A stretch of 64,000 nucleotides of DNA, taken from Staphylococcus americanisciuri (GTDB lineage: Bacteria > Bacillota > Bacilli > Staphylococcales > Staphylococcaceae). Within the stretch, counting starts at the first letter, position 1; each line of letters opens with the position of its first letter. The translations under genes were made by a program, and so were the position numbers. Of the stretch, positions 9,879-19,425 are shown piece by piece. Location: assembly GCF_024814435.1 (NCBI RefSeq), contig NZ_JANUXY010000001.1:62001-126000 (forward strand), given 5' to 3'. The notes beneath the pieces were generated by a model. The model saw only the letters and a program-made list of their open reading frames with translations. It made no database searches and had not been told where the DNA came from.

Positions 9879-10340
9879 TTAGGATTCAGTTGCTCGTACA
9901 CGTAAATTTGGGATGATTTCAATGGCAACATTACCACGCAAACTATTTGACACCATACAATTTCGGTCTGCGATTGAAATGAGTTGTTGTATACGTTGAG
10001 TGAGTTTTTCAAGTTGACGTTCATCTGATAAGGTGATTGTCGGTCTATGTGTGATGGTAACCATACGAAACTTCCCATCAGAAAATGAAGCTGTTCCTGT
10101 TGAATGCATATCTATTTGAAGAGGTATTAAGTGTGCACGTTCAAGCGTTGCAGCCAGTGAAATAGTCATACAACTTGCAGCAGCTGCGACTAGTAATTCA
10201 TCAGGATTTGTACCTATACCTTTTCCACCTAATGCACGTGGGATAGAAACTTTATGGTTGACTATCTCTCCAGATAATTGACCAATTTCATCTCGTCCCC
10301 CTTGCCATGTCACAGTGATTGGAAAATCATGTTGAACCAT
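9879..10340 (-). CDS. OsmC/Ohr-family peroxide-reducing protein
   Basis: A 153-residue OsmC-fold protein. The family reduces organic hydroperoxides using two cysteines. Both expected cysteines are visible: Cys57 in AAASCMTISLAATLERA and Cys128 in DRNCMVSNSLRGNV. The N-terminal part (VTWQGGRDEIGQLSG) is a typical first beta-hairpin. It is transcribed toward the aminotransferase/serA operon with a 120-bp gap containing a weak hairpin at about 9820-9868. The start codon has GGAGTGA about 9 nt upstream. It could be OsmC-like or a YhfA-like relative; Ohr proper is less likely given the LGGKGIGTNPDELL stretch. The physiological substrate is not deducible. Confidence 0.85.
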   Translation of the reverse strand: MVQHDFPITVTWQGGRDEIGQLSGEIVNHKVSIPRALGGKGIGTNPDELLVAAAASCMTISLAATLERAHLIPLQIDMHSTGTASFSDGKFRMVTITHRPTITLSDERQLEKLTQRIQQLISIADRNCMVSNSLRGNVAIEIIPNLRVRATES

Positions 10341-10414
10341 TCTTGATATTCACTCCATTTCATTATATGTTATGTTAAGTGTAGGGGAATATTGAGCAGA
10401 AAGGAAGACTATTT

Positions 10415-11158
10415 ATGAGATTATTACGACCTAATAAGGCGTTTCAAATTATTGCACATCGTGGATTGTCAAAACGTTATCCAGAGAACACAAAAGCAGC
10501 TTATCAAGCAGCATTGAGTCAACAAATTGATATGTTAGAAATTGATTTACATATGACGCAGGATGGCGTTTTGGTGGGGATTCATGATGAAACAATTGAT
10601 CGTACATCGAATGGAAAGGGCGCTATTAAAGACTATACGTTAGAGGCGCTACGTGCATTTAATTTTAGTCGACAAACTGAATTTGCTGAGCATGCGTCGA
10701 TTATGACATTTGATGAAATTTTGACGCTATGTAAAAACTTTTCAAAAACATTATTGATAGAAGTAAAGAAACCGAAAAATTATCCGAATATTGGAGAGCA
10801 AATCATTCAAAAGCTAAAGCATCATGCTTTTCCAATGAATCGTGTAATTATTCAATCATTTGATCATACATTTATCCAACGATTATCAGAAAATGTGCCG
10901 TTTCTACATTATGGTGTATTGGTGAGTAAACGCAAATATTGGCTAAAGCAGCCGACATTTAGCGAAATAGCGAAATATGCAGATTTTGTCAATCCGAATT
11001 ATCAATTGATTAACAAGAAATTTATCGCACGTGCACATGCAGAAGGATTGAAGATTATGCCATATACTGTGAACGATAGTCAAACAGCTAAAAAGTTAAT
11101 TCAAATGGGTATCGATGGTATTATCACTGATATGCCGGATGAACTGTTTAAACTATAA
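10415..11158 (+). CDS. glpQ: Cytosolic glycerophosphodiester phosphodiesterase
   Basis: A 247-residue GDPD-family TIM-barrel enzyme that hydrolyses glycerophosphodiesters to glycerol-3-phosphate and an alcohol. The family signature is complete: His15-Arg16 in IIAHRGLSKRYPENT, metal ligands Glu42 and Asp44 in LEIDLHMTQDG, and catalytic His57 in GIHDETIDRTSNG. No signal peptide is present, so it acts in the cytosol, like the UgpQ type rather than the secreted GlpQ. AAAGGAAG lies 9 nt before ATG 10415. It is divergent from the OsmC gene with a 74-bp spacer. No clear terminator follows; 280 bp of unassigned sequence separates it from the next gene. Confidence 0.9.
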   Translation: MRLLRPNKAFQIIAHRGLSKRYPENTKAAYQAALSQQIDMLEIDLHMTQDGVLVGIHDETIDRTSNGKGAIKDYTLEALRAFNFSRQTEFAEHASIMTFDEILTLCKNFSKTLLIEVKKPKNYPNIGEQIIQKLKHHAFPMNRVIIQSFDHTFIQRLSENVPFLHYGVLVSKRKYWLKQPTFSEIAKYADFVNPNYQLINKKFIARAHAEGLKIMPYTVNDSQTAKKLIQMGIDGIITDMPDELFKL

Positions 11159-11441
11159 GAAAAGGAGTAGGGCGTAGTTGTCTCACATCGGCAATGTTAG
11201 AAGAATGTGAATGGTCGGTTAGCGTTTGAATAGAGCTGAACAATGGTGGCAAGCTACTACCATTTATATCATTTTTCTTATTTTAGATAGTGTTTTCTAT
11301 CAATTGATATCATGCCACAAGATTCGACAAGCCGTGTGCTATTCCCATGCAGCAAGGATGAATAGGCGTGGAAAAGATTGAATGCAAAACTTCTTTTCAC
11401 GCCATTCAGTTACTGCTTTTTATCCCGTATTTGATTGTAAA
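11159..11441. other. Intergenic region with one imperfect hairpin
   Basis: No gene seen. An inverted repeat GGCGTGGAAAAG (from about 11366) faces CTTTTCACGCC (about 11393-11403) with one bulge but no clear T run, so a terminator role for either convergent neighbour is uncertain. Confidence 0.4.
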
Positions 11442-12392
11442 TTAATGGGTATTTAGTTTATTCCAGGCACCTAAAGCAACGGCTAAATCAAAATAAGCAG
11501 CACCGACGCATTTGAAGATGGTGATACTATCTTTCTCACGTACGGTGTTTCCATCTACTACGCATCCTTTTAAGTCATCGTGATGATTAGCGAAAGAAAA
11601 GAGACCTTTAGCATCTGCTTCGATGAATTCTCCAGCCTCTTCTTTTACACCTTCTAAATCATCAAAAACAATGTGTGATGCTTTTGGAAAGAGGCGATTA
11701 TCCATTTCTTTCATTTCCGGACGATATGATCCAATGCCATTTATATGTGTACCATTTTGAACGTCAGCAGCATCAAAAACAGGTGTTGTTGATTGTGTTT
11801 GACAATTAATAATATCTGAGCACTTTACAAGATCGGATACATCAGATACGATTTCAAACTCAATTTCTGGATGTTTATCGGCAACTTGTGCAACAAAAGT
11901 TTTCGCTTTCTCTATCGTACGGTTAAATAGTAATACTTTTTGAATTGGGCGTACTTCTAAATTACCTAAAAGTTGTTCATATGCCATGCCACCTGTACCA
12001 ATCATGCCAAGAATTTGTGAGTCAGTGCGACTCATATAATTAGTTGCAATTCCACTTAAAGCGCCCGTGCGCAATCTTGTTAAATAATTACCATCGAGAC
12101 TTGCAATATGTTCACCTGTTTTGAGATCCGTAATAATAATATTTGCTTGAGTTGTAGGTCTTTGATGTTGCGGGTTATCTGGTGTAATAGAAGTAATTTT
12201 GATAATGCCTTGTTGTTTACCAAGATGGACACAAGGCATGTATAGCATTGATTTTGCACCATCACCTGTTGGAATGACAGTACGTGTTGTTTGGCTAATA
12301 TCATCCATATTTTTCAAAAGCTGTTCAATATCACATATCGCATCTGCCATGTGGTAGTTAGCTTTTACTTCCGCTTCAGTAAATACTTTCAT
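11442..12392 (-). CDS. Ornithine cyclodeaminase / mu-crystallin family dehydrogenase
   Basis: A 316-residue NAD(P)-binding protein of the OCD/mu-crystallin family, which includes ornithine cyclodeaminase, alanine dehydrogenase, pyrroline/ketimine reductases and SbnB-like opine enzymes. The Rossmann motif is GMIGTGGMAYEQ at about residues 129-140. The substrate domain has GIIKITSITPDNP with the family lysine (Lys65) and LRTGALSGIA with Arg108. An upstream in-frame ATG at 12416 lacks a ribosome binding site, whereas GGGAG lies 8 nt before ATG 12392, so the shorter start is chosen. It stands alone on the minus strand between glpQ and rpsD. There are no amino-acid catabolic neighbours, so the substrate is unknown. 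I do not recall this gene here in S. aureus. Confidence 0.82.
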   Translation of the reverse strand: MKVFTEAEVKANYHMADAICDIEQLLKNMDDISQTTRTVIPTGDGAKSMLYMPCVHLGKQQGIIKITSITPDNPQHQRPTTQANIIITDLKTGEHIASLDGNYLTRLRTGALSGIATNYMSRTDSQILGMIGTGGMAYEQLLGNLEVRPIQKVLLFNRTIEKAKTFVAQVADKHPEIEFEIVSDVSDLVKCSDIINCQTQSTTPVFDAADVQNGTHINGIGSYRPEMKEMDNRLFPKASHIVFDDLEGVKEEAGEFIEADAKGLFSFANHHDDLKGCVVDGNTVREKDSITIFKCVGAAYFDLAVALGAWNKLNTH

Positions 12393-12416
12393 CGTAACAT
12401 CTCCCTTTATCAACAT

Positions 12417-12668
12417 GTAATACTAGTATAGGTAATATTCAAAACAATGAAAAGTAATTCTAGGCATGATATAGCAAAGACCAAAAAATGAATCTACATC
12501 TTTTGAGGTGGGATGGCATGATGAGTCATTCTGTTTTGATATGCAAAAAGCGCACAATCATAGGGGACTGTACGCTAAAATGAAGGCAGCTATTTCAACT
12601 TAGCTAAAACTATATGTTAACTAAAACTAGGTAGTTATCATTATATTTCCATTACAAAAGCTGAACAG
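12417..12668. repeat. Intergenic region carrying degenerate dispersed repeats
   Basis: No gene. Positions 12494-12618 resemble the reverse complement of 24841-24963, best in the first 37 bp (CTACA..CTTTTG..GGTGG.ATGGCATGATGAG.CATT) and more weakly beyond. Positions 12623-12669 (AAAACTAGGTAGTTATC ... AAGCTGAACAGC) resemble 51749-51792. These appear to be separate members of degenerate intergenic repeat families. Confidence 0.65.
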
Positions 12669-12709
12669 CAAAAAACCAAGAAAGGACGAACCCAATCTTG
12701 GTTTTGAAA
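12669..12709 (-). terminator. rpsD terminator
   Basis: On the minus strand AAAACCAAGAT pairs with TCTTGGTTTT around a short loop, followed by a T run. It lies 15 bp past the rpsD stop. Confidence 0.85.
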
Positions 12710-12723
12710 ATATAAACAATATC

Positions 12724-13326
12724 TTAACGTGAGTAGTACTCAACGATTAATTGTTCATTGATTTCAGCTGGTAATTCGCTACGTTCAGGTAAACGAACGA
12801 ATGTACCTTTTAAGCTGTCTGCATCGAAGTCAAGGTAATCAGGAACAAAGTTGCTGATTTCAACAGATTCAGCGATGATTGCAAGTTTTTGTGATTTTTC
12901 ACGAACTGCAATTTCTTGACCTGGTTTTAAAATGTATGATGGGATGTCAACACGTTTACCATCAACTAAGATGTGACCGTGGTTAACTAATTGACGTGCT
13001 TGACGACGTGTACGAGCTAAACCTAATGCGTATACTACAGCGTCTAAACGGCTTGCAAGTAATACCATGAAGTTTTCACCGTGTACCCCACCTTGTTTAC
13101 CAGCAGTGTTGAAAGTGTTACGGAATTGACGTTCAGTCATACCATATAAGTAACGTAATTTTTGTTTTTCACGTAATTGTAAACCATACTCTGATAATTT
13201 TTTACGTTGTGTAGGACCGTGTTGTCCTGGTGCATATGGTCGTTTGTCTAATTCTTTACCAGTACCTGATAATGAAATGCCTAAACGACGAGATTTTTTC
13301 CAGCTAGAACCTCTGAATCGAGCCAT
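12724..13326 (-). CDS. rpsD: 30S ribosomal protein S4
   Basis: A 200-residue primary-binding ribosomal protein that nucleates 30S assembly on the 5' domain of 16S rRNA. The sequence is typical: a Firmicute N-terminus without zinc cysteines ([26 protein letters not shown]), then an S4 RNA-binding domain at about residues 92-155 ([40 protein letters not shown]). It is monocistronic, with its own terminator downstream and a structured leader of about 170 nt upstream. In Firmicutes, S4 represses its own synthesis by binding such a leader. A good AGGAGG lies upstream of the ATG. Identity is certain. Confidence 0.98.
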   Translation of the reverse strand: MARFRGSSWKKSRRLGISLSGTGKELDKRPYAPGQHGPTQRKKLSEYGLQLREKQKLRYLYGMTERQFRNTFNTAGKQGGVHGENFMVLLASRLDAVVYALGLARTRRQARQLVNHGHILVDGKRVDIPSYILKPGQEIAVREKSQKLAIIAESVEISNFVPDYLDFDADSLKGTFVRLPERSELPAEINEQLIVEYYSR

Positions 13327-13339
13327 AATTGACTCCTCC

Positions 13340-13500
13340 TTTTTCTTTTTTGTTGTTATGAAAAAACAAAAAAGAGTGTTAAATGCTCATTAGGATATGG
13401 TGTTTTGTGTGTCCTCGCCTCATAGCTACGGTTACACGGCACGCCCGCTTCGGGAACACCATAGCGCCTATTAATATTTAACTGCTATTTTCGTTTATTC
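13340..13500 (-). promoter_or_regulatory. Structured rpsD leader (S4 autoregulation candidate)
   Basis: The 5' leader has a long-range 9-bp pairing (TATGGTGTT at 13396-13404 with AACACCATA at 13455-13463) enclosing a strong CCCG-CTT-CGGG hairpin (13444-13454) and further GC-rich stems. The GC-rich folded block in an otherwise AT-rich spacer, just upstream of rpsD, fits the Firmicute S4 leader. Assignment by position and structure only. Confidence 0.55.
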
Positions 13501-13549
13501 ACACAAAGTCAATTGTAACATGTTGATTTTATTTGTCAATGCTTAACGA

Positions 13550-14020
13550 TTATTTTCTTTCTGATAGATGTTGTTCTAATGTTTTTACAAAGTGTGCAAG
13601 TCCTTGCGCATCTTCTTCAGAAAAACGATTGGTGATAGGGGCATCAATATCCAATACACCAATAATTTCATTGTTATGATGAATCGGTAGTACAATTTCT
13701 GATTGGCTTGCAGCATCACATGCGATATGACCAGGGAAAGTGTTGACATCTGCGACACGTTGGATGGCATCTTCTTTGACAGCTGTTCCACAAACGCCTT
13801 TTCCAATTTGGATATGCATACATGCAGGTTTGCCTTGGAAAGGACCTAAAATTAGCTCTCCGTTTTTAATTAAGTAGAAACCGACCCAGTTAATTTGCTC
13901 TAAATTTTCATTTAATAGAGCCGATGCATTACTTAAGTTTGCGATAAAATCTGTTTCACCGTCTAATAACGCATCAAGTTGTCGTGTTACTAAAGAATAG
14001 TCTGTCTGTTTAATTGTCAT
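13550..14020 (-). CDS. msrC: GAF-domain free methionine-(R)-sulfoxide reductase
   Basis: A 156-residue single GAF-domain protein. The three cysteines of the fRMsr family are present with the right spacing: Cys67 (KPACMHI), Cys77 (KGVCGTA) and Cys101 (HIACDAAS). The 10 and 24 residue intervals match E. coli Cys84/94/118. The family reduces free Met-R-sulfoxide with thioredoxin in the cytosol. The DINWVGFYL-like N-terminal core and DIDAPITNRF end are typical. It is divergent from ezrA and convergent with nothing on the rpsD side; the two minus-strand genes are separated by the rpsD leader. Many annotations call it only GAF-domain protein; the cysteine pattern supports the enzymatic call. Confidence 0.88.
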   Translation of the reverse strand: MTIKQTDYSLVTRQLDALLDGETDFIANLSNASALLNENLEQINWVGFYLIKNGELILGPFQGKPACMHIQIGKGVCGTAVKEDAIQRVADVNTFPGHIACDAASQSEIVLPIHHNNEIIGVLDIDAPITNRFSEEDAQGLAHFVKTLEQHLSERK

Positions 14021-14197
14021 CTCATTTCACTCACTTCACACTTAAAATTTTACAGTTATTATATCTTCTTCGTTTTGACGGTGCAATTTTTCGATACTAT
14101 CAGAAAATATATGAGGAAGTCCTGAATTTTTTTAGATTTCGATTTAATGCCGTGATAAATTACGTTATAATGGTTTTATGTATTTAGGAGGAGAAGA

Positions 14198-15904
14198 GTG
14201 AACATGTTATTGTATATCATACTAGCGGTTATTATTATTCTTTTAATTGGCATTGGTATCTTGTTCTATATGCGTTCTAATAAGCGTTCAATGATTCAAG
14301 AAGCTGAAACGCGTAGAGAGAAACTTAACAAATTGTCGTACGATGAAAGTTTAGAAAAGCTTAAACAGCTTCAATTGACAGGGGAAACAAAACAGCGTTA
14401 TGAGACGTTGAGACAAGAGTGGACGCAAGCAACAAATGATTATTTGGCACCTGTTGATGAGAAAATACATGAAGCTGAAGTGACGCTGGATAAGTTTAAG
14501 TTTTCTCAAGCACAGATTGAAATTGATGATGCACATGGCTTGATGGATGAATACGAAGCGAAATTTCAAACGTTAACAGAGCAGGCAGATGAAGTGTGTA
14601 ACATTCATGAAAAGAGTGACGCAATCTTTGAAGAAACAAAAGCGAGCCACCGTAAGATGAAGCGTGATGTATTAGCGAACCGCCATCAATTTGGTGAGGC
14701 AGCAGCGCCACTCGAGCAAGAAATTGAAGCGTTTGAGCCTGAAATTGAGCGTTATCAAGCATTAAAAGAGGCCGGTGACTATCAAGAAGCTTATACACAT
14801 ATCAAAGGATTGAACGATGATATCACTTATTTAAAGCAAGATATGGCAGAGATTCCCGACTTAATTCGCGAAGCACAGAAAGAATTGCCAGGACAGTTCC
14901 AAGATTTGAAATATGGTGTACGTGATCTGAAAGTGGAAGGTTATGACTTAGACCATGCTAAGGTAGATAGTACTTTACAAACTTTAAAAACAGAGTTGAG
15001 TTTTGTTGAACCAATGATTAGTAAGTTAGAACTTGATTCAGCAAATCAAAAATTAGAAGAAATCAATAATCAACTCGATGTCATGTATGATTTGATTGAG
15101 CATGAAGTGAAGTCTAAAAATGCAGTTGAAGAATCTAAAGAACGCATTACAGATGAGCTATTCCATGCGAAAGATATGAATTATACGTTACAAACTGAAA
15201 TTGAATATGTACGTGAAAATTATTATATTAATGAGAGTGATGTACAAAACGTTCGTCAGTTTGAAAACGAAATTCAAAACTTAATTGGTGTGTATGACGA
15301 TATTTTATCAGAAATGTCCAAATCAGCAGTGCGCTATAGCGAAGTCCAAGATAACTTGAAATATATTGAAGATCATGTTGCTGTGATTAACGAAAAACAA
15401 GAGAAGTTACAAAATCATCTTATTTCGTTAAGAGAAGATGAGGCGGAAGCAGAAGAACATATCTTGCGTGTTCAAAGCAAAAAAGAAGAGATTTATCGTC
15501 GTCTCCTTGCTTCCAACTTAACAAGCGTACCAGAACGTTTCATCATATTGAAAAATGAGATTGACTATGAAGTACGTGATGTGAACAAGCGTTTTAGCGA
15601 ACGTCCAATTAACGTACAGCAATTGAAAGACAAGGTAAACAAAGTCGTACTTCAAATGAATAAATTTGAAGACGAAGCGAATGATGTATTGATTAATGCG
15701 GTATATGCTGAGAAGTTAATTCAGTACGGTAACAGATACCGCAAAGATAACCACGAACTAGATAAGAGTTTGAATGAAGCAGAACGACTCTTCAAAAACA
15801 ACCGTTATAAACGTTCAAGTGAGATTTCTGAGCAAGCATTGGAACGTGTAGAGCCAGGTATTAGCCAACACATCGAACGTGAAGTAATGGCACAACAAGC
15901 ATAA
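14198..15904 (+). CDS. ezrA: Septation ring formation regulator EzrA
   Basis: A 568-residue membrane-anchored division protein that acts on FtsZ ring placement and links to cell wall synthesis. One N-terminal membrane helix spans about residues 4-25, then a short basic stretch, then a long cytoplasmic coiled-coil/spectrin-like repeat region to the end. The segment around [14 protein letters not shown], ending with [15 protein letters not shown], and the late [13 protein letters not shown] region are close to staphylococcal EzrA as I recall it. AGGAGG at 14186-14191 favours the GTG start at 14198 (6 nt) over ATG 14204 (12 nt). It is monocistronic, with a hairpin terminator following. Length is normal for staphylococci. 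Confidence 0.96.
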   Translation: MNMLLYIILAVIIILLIGIGILFYMRSNKRSMIQEAETRREKLNKLSYDESLEKLKQLQLTGETKQRYETLRQEWTQATNDYLAPVDEKIHEAEVTLDKFKFSQAQIEIDDAHGLMDEYEAKFQTLTEQADEVCNIHEKSDAIFEETKASHRKMKRDVLANRHQFGEAAAPLEQEIEAFEPEIERYQALKEAGDYQEAYTHIKGLNDDITYLKQDMAEIPDLIREAQKELPGQFQDLKYGVRDLKVEGYDLDHAKVDSTLQTLKTELSFVEPMISKLELDSANQKLEEINNQLDVMYDLIEHEVKSKNAVEESKERITDELFHAKDMNYTLQTEIEYVRENYYINESDVQNVRQFENEIQNLIGVYDDILSEMSKSAVRYSEVQDNLKYIEDHVAVINEKQEKLQNHLISLREDEAEAEEHILRVQSKKEEIYRRLLASNLTSVPERFIILKNEIDYEVRDVNKRFSERPINVQQLKDKVNKVVLQMNKFEDEANDVLINAVYAEKLIQYGNRYRKDNHELDKSLNEAERLFKNNRYKRSSEISEQALERVEPGISQHIEREVMAQQA

Positions 15905-15913
15905 GCATTCAAC

Positions 15914-15948
15914 ATAACCATGATGTCTAAGTGAGACATTGTGGTTAT
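15914..15948 (+). terminator. ezrA terminator
   Basis: ATAACCATGATGTCT pairs with AGACATTGTGGTTAT (one mismatch) around AAGTG, followed by TTTTAG. It lies 10 bp after the ezrA stop. Confidence 0.8.
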
Positions 15949-16096
15949 TTTAGATACTTTATCTTTATGTGTGGAAAAATTGATAAATATCTAATGCTGC
16001 AGCCCTTGTATGCGTATTTTGAAGTTTTTATCTATTCATTTCAATATTACTTATAGTACAATGAATGAATGATTAATAAGTGAAGGAGTTTGAGTG

Positions 16097-17233
16097 ATGC
16101 TATATTTTGATAATGCGGCAACGACACAACCTGATGCTTCAGTCATCGATAGTTACGTGAGGGTCAATAAGCAATTTTATTTCAACCCGAACAGCCCGCA
16201 TGATAAAGGAGTAGAAGTATCTCGATTGTTACAACAAGCACGAACACAGATTAAGCGCATGCTACAACTACATGATGAGACAGTTATTTTTACAAGTGGT
16301 GCCACAGAATCTAACAATATGGCGTTAAAAGGAGTAGCATATCATAAGAAACCCTTTGGTCGTACATTGATTACTTCTGTGTTAGAACATCCGTCGGTTC
16401 TGGAAGTGATGCGTTCATTGGAGAGTGAAGGTTTTAACTTAAAGTATGTTAATGTGACGAAAGAAGGACGCATTGATATCTCACACCTGAAAACCTTGAT
16501 GTCATCTGATGTTATCCTCGTAACGTGTATGCAAGTTAATAATATTATGGGACAAGTTCAACCTATTGCTGACATTGTAGAAGTGCTCAAAGACTATCCA
16601 AAAGTACATTTGCATGTGGATGCTGTACAAGCAATGGGCAAGTTTCCACTAGTGACAGATGGTGTAGATAGCATTGCATTGAGTGGGCACAAGTTCAATG
16701 GTTTGAAGGGACAAGGTATCTTAATCTTAAAAAATATGCACAATATCCAGACGATTATCCATGGTGGCGGTCAAGAGTTTGCATTGCGCAGTGGAACGGT
16801 GAATGTACCAATGGACGTCGCATGTGCTAAAGCAGTGCGTCTAGCAGAGGATCATCGTCAAGTTATGATGACTGAGTTGACAGAGGTGAACCGACAAATC
16901 AGAATGTTTGTTGCACAATATCCAGGTGTGTATATTAATTCTCCTGATGATGCATCGCCGCATATTTTAAATATTGCATTTCCAGGTGTGCGTGGTGAAG
17001 TGCTCGTCAATGCATTTTCAAAATTAGGTGTAATGATTTCAACGACAAGTGCTTGTTCATCTAAGCATATGAAAGTTAATGAAGTGCTACAAGCGATGGG
17101 AATTTCAACATCACGTATTTTAGGAAGTATCCGATTATCCTTTGATTACAATACAAAAAAATCAGATGTCGAAGTATTCCAAGAGGCGTTTGACACAGTC
17201 TATGAAGAAGTTAAGGAGCTGCTAGAACAATGA
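16097..17233 (+). CDS. Cysteine desulfurase partnering ThiI (NifS/IscS type)
   Basis: A 378-residue PLP enzyme that strips sulfur from cysteine. Motifs: FDNAATTQP at the N-terminus, the His of EHPS (about residue 98), [10 protein letters not shown], and Lys199 in [12 protein letters not shown] for the Schiff base. Cys320 in [11 protein letters not shown] is the persulfide cysteine on a long mobile loop, as in group I enzymes. AAGGAG lies 8 nt before ATG 16097; a GTG three bases earlier is possible. It overlaps thiI by 4 bp, and the B. subtilis NifZ-ThiI pair is the model: the desulfurase hands sulfur to ThiI for 4-thiouridine in tRNA. There are no Fe-S assembly genes nearby, which supports this dedicated role. 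Confidence 0.92.
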   Translation: MLYFDNAATTQPDASVIDSYVRVNKQFYFNPNSPHDKGVEVSRLLQQARTQIKRMLQLHDETVIFTSGATESNNMALKGVAYHKKPFGRTLITSVLEHPSVLEVMRSLESEGFNLKYVNVTKEGRIDISHLKTLMSSDVILVTCMQVNNIMGQVQPIADIVEVLKDYPKVHLHVDAVQAMGKFPLVTDGVDSIALSGHKFNGLKGQGILILKNMHNIQTIIHGGGQEFALRSGTVNVPMDVACAKAVRLAEDHRQVMMTELTEVNRQIRMFVAQYPGVYINSPDDASPHILNIAFPGVRGEVLVNAFSKLGVMISTTSACSSKHMKVNEVLQAMGISTSRILGSIRLSFDYNTKKSDVEVFQEAFDTVYEEVKELLEQ

Positions 17234-18450
17234 TATATGATCATATTCTTGTAAGATATGGAGAACTTACATTAAAAGGTGGAAACCGCAAAGTATTTGT
17301 TAATCAACTACGCTCTAACGTTAAGCGTGCGTTGATGCCATTACAGGGTTATGAGGTTAAGGCGAATCGTGACCGTATGTATATTCAACTCGAGCCACAA
17401 GCGGATGTGGAAGAAATGATGAAACGAATTTCAAAAGTATTCGGGGTGCATTCAATTAGTCCAGTGTTAAAAATTGAAAAAAGTATGGATGCAGTTTACA
17501 AACATGCCGTTAAATTTGCGGAAAATTATGCTGAAGGTGAAAGCTTTAAAGTAGAAGTGAAGCGTAGTGATAAACAATTCGAATATGAAACATTTGCGAT
17601 TCAACGCATGGTAGGTGGGGAAGTTTTAAAAAATGTTCCTGGGTTACATGTTGATGTGCGTCAACCAGACCACCAAATTATGGTTGAAGTACGTTTAGAC
17701 GCAATCTATATGTATGACCGTAATATTCAAGCAATTGGTGGGTTACCGGTTGGCACAGGTGGTAAGACACTATTGATGTTATCCGGTGGTATTGACTCAC
17801 CTGTTGCGGGTATGGAAGTGATGCGTCGCGGTGTAACAATTGAGGCGATTCATTTCCACAGTCCACCATTTACAAGTGAAAAAGCAAAACAAAAAGTCAT
17901 TGAATTGACGCGTATTATGGCAGAACGTGTCGGTAATATCAAGCTACATATTGTGCCGTTTACAGAAGTTCAAAAACAAATCCATAAGGTAGTTCATGAA
18001 CGTTATACAATGACCTCCACACGTCGTATGATGTTACGCATTGCAGATAAAGTGGCACATCAAGTGGAAGCAGATGCGATTGTTAATGGTGAAAATCTCG
18101 GTCAAGTTGCAAGTCAAACATTGAAGAGTATGTATGCGATTAATGCTGTAACATCAACACCTATTTTACGTCCGTTACTTTCATTGGATAAGGAAGAAAT
18201 TGTCATTAAAGCGAAAGCAATTGGTACATTTGAAACGTCCATTCAGCCATATGAAGACTGTTGTACGATTTTCACGCCCAAACATCCAGTAACGGAACCA
18301 CAGTATGATAAAGTTTTAAAATATGAGTCTGGGTTTGATTTTGAAGAAATGTTGAATGAAGCGGTCGCAAATATTGAAACACTTGTTATCGATAAAAATT
18401 ATCAAATGCAGGATGAAGTAACGACAACTTGGGATGAGGACTTATTCTAG
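17230..18450 (+). CDS. thiI: tRNA 4-thiouridine synthase ThiI
   Basis: A 406-residue tRNA sulfurtransferase that makes s4U8 in tRNA; in some bacteria it also serves thiazole synthesis. The N-terminal ferredoxin-like plus THUMP domain covers about residues 1-165. The adenylating PP-loop SGGIDS is at 185-190 in [19 protein letters not shown]. The C-terminal [12 protein letters not shown] block carries conserved cysteines. There is no rhodanese domain, normal for Firmicutes, where the neighbouring desulfurase supplies sulfur directly. Its ATG overlaps the desulfurase stop (ATGA), indicating translational coupling. The following TSUP gene starts 31 bp later and may be cotranscribed. Confidence 0.96.
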   Translation: MIYDHILVRYGELTLKGGNRKVFVNQLRSNVKRALMPLQGYEVKANRDRMYIQLEPQADVEEMMKRISKVFGVHSISPVLKIEKSMDAVYKHAVKFAENYAEGESFKVEVKRSDKQFEYETFAIQRMVGGEVLKNVPGLHVDVRQPDHQIMVEVRLDAIYMYDRNIQAIGGLPVGTGGKTLLMLSGGIDSPVAGMEVMRRGVTIEAIHFHSPPFTSEKAKQKVIELTRIMAERVGNIKLHIVPFTEVQKQIHKVVHERYTMTSTRRMMLRIADKVAHQVEADAIVNGENLGQVASQTLKSMYAINAVTSTPILRPLLSLDKEEIVIKAKAIGTFETSIQPYEDCCTIFTPKHPVTEPQYDKVLKYESGFDFEEMLNEAVANIETLVIDKNYQMQDEVTTTWDEDLF

Positions 18451-18481
18451 ATTAATAATATAGAATAAAGGGGATGGTTGC

Positions 18482-19249
18482 ATGTTATTGGAATGGGATT
18501 GGACAATGCTACTTGTCATTATTGCATTCGGGTTTTTGGCGGCGTTTATTGATGCTGTGGTTGGTGGCGGTGGATTGATATCTATACCAGCTTTGTTAGC
18601 AGTTGGTTTGCCACCAGCTACAGCGTTAGGGACGAATAAACTTGCTAGTGCATTCGGCTCACTCACGAGTACATTACGTTATTTACGCTCGGGAAAAGTA
18701 GACTTGAAAATAGTTGCAAAATTATTTCCATTGTCCTTTATAGCATCTATATGTGGTGCAATTTTAGCTGTATATTTGCCAGCTGAATTGCTCAAACCAT
18801 TGGTGATTGTCATTCTAACTTGTGTGTTGATTTACACTGTGCTAAAAAAGGACTGGGGGAGTATCCGTACATATCAAAAACTATCGACGAAAAAGTTAAC
18901 TGTATTTGTTGGTGTGATATTGCTAATCGGTTTTTACGATGGATTTTTAGGCGGCGGTACGGGTTCGTTCTTAATGTTTGCATTCTTAATGATTGGCTTT
19001 GATTTTTTAAGTGCTGCCGGCAATGCTAAGGTGCTTAATTTTGCCTCTAACTTTGGTGCACTGTTACTGTTTATGTTTCTTGGACATGTAGATTATGTAT
19101 ATGGCCTAACAATGGCAGTAAGCATGGTGTTTGGTTCATATTTTGGTGCGTGTTTTGCTATAAAATATGGTGTAGGTTATGTTAAAATTCTTTTTGTCAT
19201 TGTTACGATTGCTTTAATTGTAAAGAACCTTATAGATTATTTATTTTAA
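18482..19249 (+). CDS. TSUP-family (TauE/SafE-like) sulfite/sulfonate exporter
   Basis: A 255-residue polytopic membrane protein with about eight hydrophobic segments in two repeats. Each repeat carries the TSUP glycine-rich signature: AFIDAVVGGGGLISIPALL near the N-terminus and GFYDGFLGGGTGSFLMFAF in the middle. The family moves small sulfur-containing or organic anions across the membrane. The gene follows thiI by 31 bp with AAGGGGATGG before the ATG, so a shared transcript with the sulfur-transfer pair is possible, though a functional link is only suggestive. A strong terminator follows. Substrate unknown. Confidence 0.82.
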   Translation: MLLEWDWTMLLVIIAFGFLAAFIDAVVGGGGLISIPALLAVGLPPATALGTNKLASAFGSLTSTLRYLRSGKVDLKIVAKLFPLSFIASICGAILAVYLPAELLKPLVIVILTCVLIYTVLKKDWGSIRTYQKLSTKKLTVFVGVILLIGFYDGFLGGGTGSFLMFAFLMIGFDFLSAAGNAKVLNFASNFGALLLFMFLGHVDYVYGLTMAVSMVFGSYFGACFAIKYGVGYVKILFVIVTIALIVKNLIDYLF

Positions 19250-19267
19250 CTCTCAAGTCGTGAGGCG

Positions 19268-19317
19268 CATCCCAAAAGTTGGACTTAAAAATCTAACTTT
19301 TAGGGGTGCATTTTTTA
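19268..19317 (+). terminator. Terminator after the TSUP gene
   Basis: Long stem GCATCCCAAAAGTTGGA ... AACTTTTAGGGGTGC with a short loop, then TTTTTT. It closes the desulfurase-thiI-TSUP group. Confidence 0.85.
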
Positions 19318-19425
19318 TAAGTGAGGCAATTGTCTCTTCTCATGTAATTCTTTTGTGCTGTGTGTTACAAATAGATTAAGATTTGTTATGATTAAAGAAA
19401 TTCTTTTTAAGGAGAGGGTAGAAAT

